Assembly (NCBI RefSeq): GCF_943914615.1
Contig: NZ_CALUCS010000005.1
Location: 1 to 64,000, forward strand
DNA: 64,000 nt
Reading direction: 5' to 3'
Source: an uncultured Corynebacterium sp.
GTDB lineage: Bacteria > Actinomycetota > Actinomycetes > Mycobacteriales > Mycobacteriaceae
Below are positions 57,803 through 64,000 of this stretch, piece by piece. The translations under genes were made by a program, and so were the position numbers. The notes beneath the pieces were generated by a model. It made no database searches and was not told the DNA's origin. It worked only from the letters and a program-made list of their open reading frames with translations. Within the stretch, counting starts at the first letter, position 1. Each line of letters opens with the position of its first letter.

Positions 57803-58894
57803 ATGTCCATTGTTCTTAATCGAACTGTGCGGTTAGCGTTCCGCACCTGTGTGTTGTTTATCTGCACGGCTAGCATCGCTGCGTGTGGCGTTAAGGGCGC
57901 CTATGAATCCGAAGCTGATGCTGCTCTGCGAAACGACATCAAGAATGCTGCTGATCTGCAGGATCCTCGTAGCTTTGAGGGCGTTTCGGAGGTCAAGGAC
58001 TTCACGGATGTGGAGCCTGTGACCAAGAATCCATCCCCGAAGCTGCCGGTGGAGCTGACCGACGCAGACGGCCACGATGTCAAGGTTAATAAGCTCGATC
58101 GGATTCTGGCTCTTGACCTGTACGGTACTTACACTAAAACCCTTACTGGCCTGGGTCTTGCCGATCGGATTGTAGGCCGCACGGTCTCTTCTACTGAAAA
58201 CATCTTGGCCGACAGGCCAGTGGTCACTCAAGGTGGGCACAACATCAACGTGGAAGCCGTGTTGTCGTTGGAGCCGGATATCGTCATCGTGGACCACTCC
58301 ATCGGGCCACAGGACGCTATCGATCAGATTCGTCAGGCGGGCGTGACCACTGTGGTCATGGAACCGACCCGCACGATCGATTCGGTAGCCGAGGACATCA
58401 CCACGCTCGGTGCTGTCGTGGGCCTCCCGGAGGATGCGGAAAAGCTTGCGGATCGCACAGTCGAGGAAATAAATCTGGATAAAGAGACCATCAAGAAGAT
58501 GGTGCCCTCTACACCGATGCGGGTGGCATTCCTTTATGCCCGTGGAAATGGTGGAGTGTTCTTCATCATGGGCGAAGGGACCGGAGCAAAAGACCTGATC
58601 GAGGGCGTTGGTGCGGTTGACGTGGGGACGGAGAACAACCTTTCCTACATCGAACCAGCCAATGCGGAGTCGCTAGCTAGGTTAAACCCAGATGCGTTCA
58701 TCATGATGACCGGCGGGTTGGAATCCACGGGAGGGATCGAAGGCCTGCTCAAACGCCCCGGCATAGCTCAAACCACGGCAGGACAGAAGCGGCGCGTAAT
58801 CACGATTCCAGATGGTCAATCGTTGGCGTTCGGCCCTATGACTGGGCAAACACTTTTGCGGACAGCGAAGGCGTTATATGACCCACACGGTTAA
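57803..58894 (+). CDS. hmuT: Heme ABC transporter substrate-binding lipoprotein
   Basis: A 363-residue lipoprotein with lipobox IAAC (Cys28) and a class III periplasmic-binding fold. His146 (TQGGHN) and Tyr282 (NLSYIE) are 136 residues apart, and Arg247 is 101 after the His. These are the same spacings as H136, R237 and Y272 of C. diphtheriae HmuT, the reported heme ligands and stabilising Arg. ATG at 57803; its 3' end overlaps hmuU by 17 nt. Confidence 0.94.
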   Translation: MSIVLNRTVRLAFRTCVLFICTASIAACGVKGAYESEADAALRNDIKNAADLQDPRSFEGVSEVKDFTDVEPVTKNPSPKLPVELTDADGHDVKVNKLDRILALDLYGTYTKTLTGLGLADRIVGRTVSSTENILADRPVVTQGGHNINVEAVLSLEPDIVIVDHSIGPQDAIDQIRQAGVTTVVMEPTRTIDSVAEDITTLGAVVGLPEDAEKLADRTVEEINLDKETIKKMVPSTPMRVAFLYARGNGGVFFIMGEGTGAKDLIEGVGAVDVGTENNLSYIEPANAESLARLNPDAFIMMTGGLESTGGIEGLLKRPGIAQTTAGQKRRVITIPDGQSLAFGPMTGQTLLRTAKALYDPHG

Positions 58895-59927
58895 TACGAA
58901 CGAGTTTCTCCGGGCGCGAACGCGCCGATGGGTAGGGATTTTCGGTGCACTGGTGGTGCTAATGCTTGTTGCTGCGGTGCTATCGATCGTGCTTGGACAG
59001 TACTACGTGCCACTGCAGGATTTAGGTTCAATCTTGCTGGGGAAAGACCATCATTCAGGTCTGGCCTCCAGCGTAGTGTGGGATATTCGCTTGCCGCGCA
59101 TCCTGCTGGGGTTCCTAGTCGGCGCATGCTTGGGTGTGGCTGGAACATTGATGCAGGCGGTGTTTGCCAACCCTCTGGCCGAGCCATCGATTATTGGCGT
59201 GACCTCGGGCGCCGGGGTTGGTGCGGCGTTGGCAATCGTCTTTAACCTTGCTTTCTTCGGCACGTTCACCGTTCCGTTCTTCGCCTTTCTTTCTGCATTG
59301 GTTGCCGCTGGCCTGATTTACCAGCTAGCACGAAGTCAAGGCCGAGTTGTGGTTGTCAATCTGGTTCTCACAGGTATCGCGGTCAATGCCGTGTGTGGAG
59401 CAATTATCTCCTTCATGGTCTATTTGGCTCCGACCGCAAGTCGGGAAGAGATCATCTTTTGGCAGATGGGATCCCTAAATGGTGCCCAGTGGAAGCACGT
59501 TTGGGCGGTTTTGCCGATCACGATGGTGGGAATTGCCGTAGCCCTACGGATGGGTGGGGCACTAGACGTGCTTGCTTTGGGTGAGAAAGCCGCTGGTCAC
59601 ACAGGGATCAATGTAAGTCAATTGCGAGCGATTGTGATCATCGCTGCGACCGTACTCACTGCAGGTGCAGTTGCCTTTGCTGGGCTCATCGGCTTCGTAG
59701 GGCTGATTATCCCGCACTTGTTGCGAACGGTCATGGGGCCGGAGAACTATCTCCTCATCCCTGCTTCTGCGCTTGGCGGGGCGGTTTTGATTGGTCTGGC
59801 CGATGTGGCTGCCCGCACGTTGATTGAATTCGCAGATTTGCCGATTGGCATCTTCACTGCCCTTGTCGGCGGCCCGACTTTCTTCGTTCTGCTGCGCCGA
59901 ATGATGAGAAAGGGGATGCACGCATGA
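58878..59927 (+). CDS. hmuU: Heme ABC transporter permease
   Basis: A 349-residue FecCD/BtuC-type permease with about 9-10 transmembrane helices. Typical segments are DIRLPRILLGFLVGACLGVAGTLMQ in the first third and GLIGFVGLIIPHLLR, the ATPase-contact loop, near 270-284. ATG at 58878 lies inside hmuT and the stop overlaps hmuV, so hmuTUV is one translational unit. Confidence 0.94.
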   Translation: MTHTVNTNEFLRARTRRWVGIFGALVVLMLVAAVLSIVLGQYYVPLQDLGSILLGKDHHSGLASSVVWDIRLPRILLGFLVGACLGVAGTLMQAVFANPLAEPSIIGVTSGAGVGAALAIVFNLAFFGTFTVPFFAFLSALVAAGLIYQLARSQGRVVVVNLVLTGIAVNAVCGAIISFMVYLAPTASREEIIFWQMGSLNGAQWKHVWAVLPITMVGIAVALRMGGALDVLALGEKAAGHTGINVSQLRAIVIIAATVLTAGAVAFAGLIGFVGLIIPHLLRTVMGPENYLLIPASALGGAVLIGLADVAARTLIEFADLPIGIFTALVGGPTFFVLLRRMMRKGMHA

Positions 59928-60832
59928 GTGCTCACGGTAGCGATGCGACTACTAACAGTATGGCTATCGGCGATAAGGCCATTGAGGTATCTGGCCTCGC
60001 CGTCAACGTTGGCGCCAAGCGGTTGCTCAGTGACATTAGTTTTGTCGCTCGTGCCGGCGAGGTCACAGGGCTCATTGGGCCGAATGGTGCTGGTAAGTCG
60101 ACGCTGCTCGCCGCGCTGTCTGGGGATATTAAACCTACTGAGGGTGTGGTTTCCGTCGCCGGATTAGACCCCTCTCGGGCCGATGTAAGGGCAATGGCGC
60201 AGCGCCGTGCGGTGTTGCTTCAGGATGTCCAAGTCGCGTTTGAGTTTCTTGTACGAGATGTTGTGGCGATGGGACGGCGACCGTGGCGAGGGACAGTCGA
60301 TAGCAGTGTGGATGAGCTCATTGTTGACGCTGCTCTGGACGCCACCGGTTCCACTGCGTTGGCAGTTCGTGACATCGTCACTCTTTCCGGTGGCGAACGT
60401 GCTCGGGTTGCGTTGTCCCGGGTTCTGGCCCAGCAAACACCGGTGGTGTTGTTAGACGAGCCGACCGCGGCGATGGATATCCGTCATCAGGAACAAGTCT
60501 TGAGCTTGATGCAGCAGATCGCTCACAGAGTTGGAACTGCAGTGGTGATTGTGTTGCATGACCTCGACGCAGCTGCGGCGTATTGCGATCACATCGTCTG
60601 TCTATCCAATGGGCGAATTGCCGCCGCTGGATCGGTTGATTCGGTCTACACCGACGAGATTCTCTCCAGCGTCTATGACTGGCCCATCGAAGTTGTCCGC
60701 AGTGCGGATAATGACGTCTCTGTCCGTCCGCGGCGGAGGGATCCGCCAGCTGCAGTAGCTCAACTGCTTTCTGCATATCGTTCCATCCCATTCACTAGGG
60801 CTAAGTCCCTAGGATCCATTCATCAGGAGTAA
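59924..60832 (+). CDS. hmuV: Heme ABC transporter ATPase
   Basis: A 302-residue ATP-binding subunit with Walker A GPNGAGKST (about 50-58), signature LSGGERARV (about 150-158) and Walker B VVLLDEPTAAMD. It energises heme import through HmuU. The start ATGA overlaps the hmuU stop. About 50 residues at the C-terminus extend beyond the minimal domain. Confidence 0.93.
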   Translation: MSAHGSDATTNSMAIGDKAIEVSGLAVNVGAKRLLSDISFVARAGEVTGLIGPNGAGKSTLLAALSGDIKPTEGVVSVAGLDPSRADVRAMAQRRAVLLQDVQVAFEFLVRDVVAMGRRPWRGTVDSSVDELIVDAALDATGSTALAVRDIVTLSGGERARVALSRVLAQQTPVVLLDEPTAAMDIRHQEQVLSLMQQIAHRVGTAVVIVLHDLDAAAAYCDHIVCLSNGRIAAAGSVDSVYTDEILSSVYDWPIEVVRSADNDVSVRPRRRDPPAAVAQLLSAYRSIPFTRAKSLGSIHQE

Positions 60833-60837
60833 TTCTC

Positions 60838-61854
60838 ATGTCTATTAAGTCAACTCGAAAAGTCATGCTCGGCACTGTGATGACTTTCGCCCTGGGCACT
60901 GCTGCACTTTCCGTCCCCGTTGCATCGGCACAGGATGGCGCATCTCAAGCTCAACCTGAATGCAAAATTGTTATCACTGGCGGTACCTTCAACTGGGGAT
61001 TGAAGGAGAGTTTCCGCAGCTACATTCTGGGGAATATCGCTAAGGGAAGCTGGGAGACGAAGGGTGAGGTTAAGGAATCTGATCCTGCCAACAAGAAGTC
61101 CAAGGACTTCCAATTCCAATTCCAGGTAGACCCAAGTGTATCTAGCATTGAGGTCGATTCCGAGGGCAACGTAACCAAGGCAGAGATCGGCACCAAGCCG
61201 TCCGATGTCGTTTTCGAAGGCCATCATGGCGCGTTGTACTCGAACTTCAAGTCCCCTTACATCACGGCCGAGGGAGCTAGTATTCAGGGCGGCGCCAGCT
61301 ATGAGGGATACTACGTGCCTGGCAAGCACATGACTGAATATACGCCTGAGGACCGTATCGAAAAGAACAAAGTTTCCGGCAGGGACGTGTTCTCGAAGGG
61401 TAACGGAGACTGGAAGGTCAACGGGGATACTGTCACGCTGGATGCAAGCAGCATGACCTACGTTCCTAAGCCAGGAACGGATGGGGGCAAGAACATTGTG
61501 GAGGGCGTAGACGTCCTATTCATGGGCATTTACTCGGCGGAATACAAGCCAGAGCTGGATGACATCAATGTTTCTCTGACCACCGAGAAGAAATGTGAAT
61601 CGCCAGGGGAGCCGAATCCGGATGATGAAGGTGGTTCCGGCCCGAGCAACCCGGATAACCCGAGCAACCCGGACGACCAGGGGCAAGGCCAAGGTTCGCT
61701 GGGCAAGTTTGGAAAGGTGTGGAACTACATTCTTGGCACGGTCGGAATACTAGGCATGTTGGCGATCATTGGCCACGCGATCAACGTGTCTGGCGCTCTC
61801 GATGGCATTCACAAGAAGATTGATGAATTCCTGCGCCACCACAACTTGCGCTAA
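60838..61854 (+). CDS. Single HtaA-domain heme-binding protein (HtaB-like)
   Basis: A 338-residue exported protein: a signal peptide (about 1-31, ending ASAQ), one HtaA domain (about 45-260) with Tyr62 in SFRSYI and His129/His130 in FEGHHG, an Asn/Pro/Asp/Gly-rich repeat linker (about 262-285), a transmembrane segment (about 298-318) and a basic tail. It begins 5 nt after hmuV, the place of htaB in C. diphtheriae. Both ligand positions are kept, so it should bind heme. The insertion-rich domain is longer than classical HtaB. Confidence 0.87.
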   Translation: MSIKSTRKVMLGTVMTFALGTAALSVPVASAQDGASQAQPECKIVITGGTFNWGLKESFRSYILGNIAKGSWETKGEVKESDPANKKSKDFQFQFQVDPSVSSIEVDSEGNVTKAEIGTKPSDVVFEGHHGALYSNFKSPYITAEGASIQGGASYEGYYVPGKHMTEYTPEDRIEKNKVSGRDVFSKGNGDWKVNGDTVTLDASSMTYVPKPGTDGGKNIVEGVDVLFMGIYSAEYKPELDDINVSLTTEKKCESPGEPNPDDEGGSGPSNPDNPSNPDDQGQGQGSLGKFGKVWNYILGTVGILGMLAIIGHAINVSGALDGIHKKIDEFLRHHNLR

Positions 61855-61931
61855 TAACGAGTTCCCTGTTCTCGTTCAGCGACCAATTTCAGATTCCACG
61901 CGGACCTTGAAACTTTTTCGAAAGGAATAAC

Positions 61932-62609
61932 GTGATGGCTTCGACCTCCACACTTTCAAACACAAGCTTTAACACAGCCGAGCCGATTTCTCAGGCACTG
62001 CGCAATGCCACTGCGGAGGCGCACGGGCGCGCAGAAGGCTCTGAGTTCATGAGCACCCTTTTCAAAGGCGAGCTTGACGCTCAAGCGGTGTATGCGCTTT
62101 CGGGACAACTCTGGTTTGTCTACAGCGCTCTGGAGAACGCTGTAGACAGAGTCTCCGGCACTCCCATCGGGTCGGTTATTGCAGATCCGCGCCTGCAACG
62201 TCGCGCTTCGTTGGACCACGATCTGACGTATTGCCTCGGCTCCGATTGGCGCAAACAACTTGAACTACTGCCCGCCACCCGGCGGTATGTAGATCGACTC
62301 GACTCTTTCGGGGAACAAGACGTTGTACGAGTGATCGCTCACCACTATGTCCGCTACCTCGGGGATATTTCCGGCGGTCAGGTTATCGCTGCGCGTGTAG
62401 CAGACCTCTACGATGTCGATCCCGAGGCATTGAAGTTCTATGACTTCTCCGCTATTGGCAAGATCCCTCCGTACCGAACCAACTACCGTCAGCGCCTCGA
62501 TAGCCTGCCACTCACAACGCAGCAGCGTTCCGCATTGATTGAGGAAGCCATCGATGCTTTTGGTATGAATTTTGCACTGTTCACAGATCTTTACGGAGTC
62601 TGCGCGTGA
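61932..62609 (+). CDS. hmuO: Heme oxygenase
   Basis: A 225-residue HmuO-type monooxygenase that opens heme to biliverdin, CO and Fe2+. The proximal ligand is His31 (ATAEAHGRAEG) and the distal helix is YLGDISGGQVIA near 137-148. AAAGGA precedes both a GTG (61932) and an ATG (61935), and either may start it. It is inside the heme uptake operon, between two HtaA-domain genes, rather than at a separate locus as in C. diphtheriae. Confidence 0.94.
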   Translation: MMASTSTLSNTSFNTAEPISQALRNATAEAHGRAEGSEFMSTLFKGELDAQAVYALSGQLWFVYSALENAVDRVSGTPIGSVIADPRLQRRASLDHDLTYCLGSDWRKQLELLPATRRYVDRLDSFGEQDVVRVIAHHYVRYLGDISGGQVIAARVADLYDVDPEALKFYDFSAIGKIPPYRTNYRQRLDSLPLTTQQRSALIEEAIDAFGMNFALFTDLYGVCA

Positions 62610-63478
62610 ATCCACCTTTCTTGTCCAAGTCCACTTCCCGCCACTTCGTTGCCAGCGCCTTGGCCGGTTCCGTCGCGTTAAGCGGCATGGCGGTTCCTGT
62701 AGCACAGGCAGAGGAAGTGTCCGCCCCAGTGTTAGAAGCCGGTGCTTTTGCTTGGCCGATCAAAACCTCTTTCCTTAAGCATGTGCAGGGGCCGGTCGCT
62801 AGGGGGACTGTCATCGGTGATGGAGGTGCGGAGTTTAAGGGAAACCAGTTTGTGTTCCCGGTCAACACCCAAGAAACGAAGCTGGACCCGCAGGGGAATG
62901 GCACGATTGCCCTGGACGGCAGCGCACATGTGACCGCATACAAAGGTCTTGGTAAGAACGGCGGGCCAGCTTTGGATGTCTCTTACTTCGACTTGAAGTT
63001 GAATGTCACAGGTCAGGCGGTATCGCTTATTGGGGACTACTCCCTTTCCGGTAACACGGCGAACGATCCTACACAGCTAGACAAGCGCGGCGACGATGAA
63101 GTAATCGTGACCTTCACCCTGGAAGCCCCGATTGATCCGGGTAAGGATCTCGTTGCCCAGAACCGTCCCACAACGGCCGGTATCGGATTGCAGAGATCTC
63201 TACTCCGCTACAACGAGGGCGAGCAGCTGGAGGGCGCGGACGTTGACCTGCTGCTGGACTATGACGATGGCAAGCAGATAGAAGATGTAACCCCGCAGGA
63301 ACTGCAGGGAAGTGCAAGCGGATTCTCCGGTTCTTCTAGCGGCAGTTCCAAAAACTCGTCCCTTGGCATCGCGGCCGGTGTGATCGCCGCCATTGTGGCA
63401 GTGATTGGGGTAGGGGCACTGGCCTTCGGGCCCGTGGATTGGCGAGGAGTTTTGAAGAACTTCGGCATCACTGCCTAG
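62606..63478 (+). CDS. Divergent HtaA-domain membrane-anchored protein (HtaC-like)
   Basis: A 290-residue protein with a signal peptide (about 1-35, ending AQA), one HtaA-like domain (about 43-220), a Ser-rich linker and a C-terminal transmembrane helix (about 253-275). The conserved Tyr of SFxxYI is His59 here (SFLKHV), and no clear FxGH motif is seen; AYKG occupies a similar place. GTG at 62606 overlaps the hmuO stop by 4 nt. It may bind heme differently, or act as a partner rather than a binder. Confidence 0.82.
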   Translation: MNPPFLSKSTSRHFVASALAGSVALSGMAVPVAQAEEVSAPVLEAGAFAWPIKTSFLKHVQGPVARGTVIGDGGAEFKGNQFVFPVNTQETKLDPQGNGTIALDGSAHVTAYKGLGKNGGPALDVSYFDLKLNVTGQAVSLIGDYSLSGNTANDPTQLDKRGDDEVIVTFTLEAPIDPGKDLVAQNRPTTAGIGLQRSLLRYNEGEQLEGADVDLLLDYDDGKQIEDVTPQELQGSASGFSGSSSGSSKNSSLGIAAGVIAAIVAVIGVGALAFGPVDWRGVLKNFGITA

Positions 63479-63681
63479 AAGGAAAGCATCGTACCACCCC
63501 ATCTGCGAAGAACTATTGCTCGTTTCAGCTGCTGTCGGCAAGATTGGTAATGGAAGCAACAAATTCACAGCAGGTGGGGTGCTTTGCTGTCCACGTTCTC
63601 GTGAGCCTGGTTCCAGTTTTGCGTGCCGGGAAGTAACATACACAAACGCACGTAGTCGACCAGGTAAGAGGGGCAATCACA

Positions 63682-64000
63682 GTGGCGGGCAACACCCAGC
63701 GCAGCAGAGGCGTGCGCAAGAAGAACAAGAAGGGCGCAACCAAGGGCTCCGGCGGCCAGGGGCGCCGCAGCCTGCGGGGCAAGGGGGCCACGCCGAAGGC
63801 GGAGGATCGCGTCTACCACGCCGCCTACAAGCGCAAGCAGGCCGCCAAGCGCCGGGCATCTGGTGCGCACGACCGCTTCGCAAAGGACGATAACCAGGTG
63901 GAGCTGGTCGTCGGCCGCAACCCGGTGATCGAATGCCTGCACGCCAAGGTTCCCGCCACCGCGCTGTACGTCGCGGAGGGCACCAAGAACGACGAGCGCC
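63682..64000 (+). CDS. rlmB: 23S rRNA (guanosine-2'-O-)-methyltransferase RlmB, N-terminal part
   Basis: The 106 codons present run off the window end. The basic start (GVRKKNKKGATKGSGGQ) and VYHAAYKRKQAAKRR match the corynebacterial SpoU/TrmH enzyme, and VVGRNPVIECLHAK begins the substrate-binding domain. It methylates G2251-type positions of 23S rRNA. GTG at 63682 with GAGGGG upstream. The usual cysS-rlmB neighbour pair is split here by the membrane protein and the 7-gene heme operon. Confidence 0.88.
   Translation, partial: MAGNTQRSRGVRKKNKKGATKGSGGQGRRSLRGKGATPKAEDRVYHAAYKRKQAAKRRASGAHDRFAKDDNQVELVVGRNPVIECLHAKVPATALYVAEGTKNDER

Overview
This window reads as chromosomal DNA of a high-GC mycolic-acid actinobacterium, almost certainly a Corynebacterium. 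The gene order mutY / carbonic anhydrase / single-pass membrane protein / radA / lpqE-like / carD / ispD / ispF / cysS / rlmB, the folEPBK block after ftsH, and the corynebacterial HtaA-HmuTUV heme system all point there. Several acyl-CoA dehydrogenase/synthetase genes would fit a lipid-using, skin-associated lineage (C. jeikeium group). That species-level guess is inference only.

Layout. (1) 1-2570: polyphosphate kinase 2, then an intact 1,439-bp IS3-family element. The element sits inside the loop of what was an 18-bp-stem bidirectional terminator. (2) 2570-9823: a Pls/PosA-type single-module NRPS (A domain, carrier domain, six membrane segments, three beta-helix domains) behind a MarR regulator, then a small rhodanese and a CtpE-like P-type ATPase. 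(3) 9844-18900: ppa, dacB, tilS, hpt, ftsH and the overlapping folE-folP-folB-folK operon with a DUF3180 gene. (4) 18911-28046: a DUF6779-like membrane/coiled-coil protein, a DUF2520 dehydrogenase-like gene, panC and panD. A five-gene galactose cluster (aldose epimerase, SSS symporter, small membrane protein, galT, galK) separates panC from panD. (5) 28043-40228: a lipoprotein, lysS, a FadE24/FadE23-like pair, thiD, a fadD-type ligase and clpC. A 128-bp inverted-repeat element lies between fadD and thiD. (6) 40257-50181: secreted lipase, brnQ, mutY, carbonic anhydrase, membrane protein, radA, lpqE-like lipoprotein, carD, ispD, ispF. No disA lies next to radA. (7) 50260-55610: an unrecognised three-gene ABC module, an FAH-family hydrolase, cysS and a small membrane protein whose 3' end overlaps cysS antisense. 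(8) 55820-63478: a seven-gene heme acquisition and degradation operon, htaA-hmuTUV-HtaA-domain gene-hmuO-HtaA-domain gene, behind two adjacent DtxR-like boxes. The window ends in rlmB.

How it works together. The heme block should capture heme at the cell surface (three HtaA-domain proteins), pass it to HmuT, import it through HmuUV, and open it with HmuO to release iron, with repression when iron is plentiful. The gal cluster encodes uptake, mutarotation, phosphorylation and uridylyl transfer; galE is not in the window. At least fourteen start codons lie 6-8 nt downstream of a -10-like hexamer with no evident Shine-Dalgarno role, pointing to widespread leaderless transcription. I used this to choose several start codons. 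No rRNA, CRISPR array or convincing tRNA was seen.
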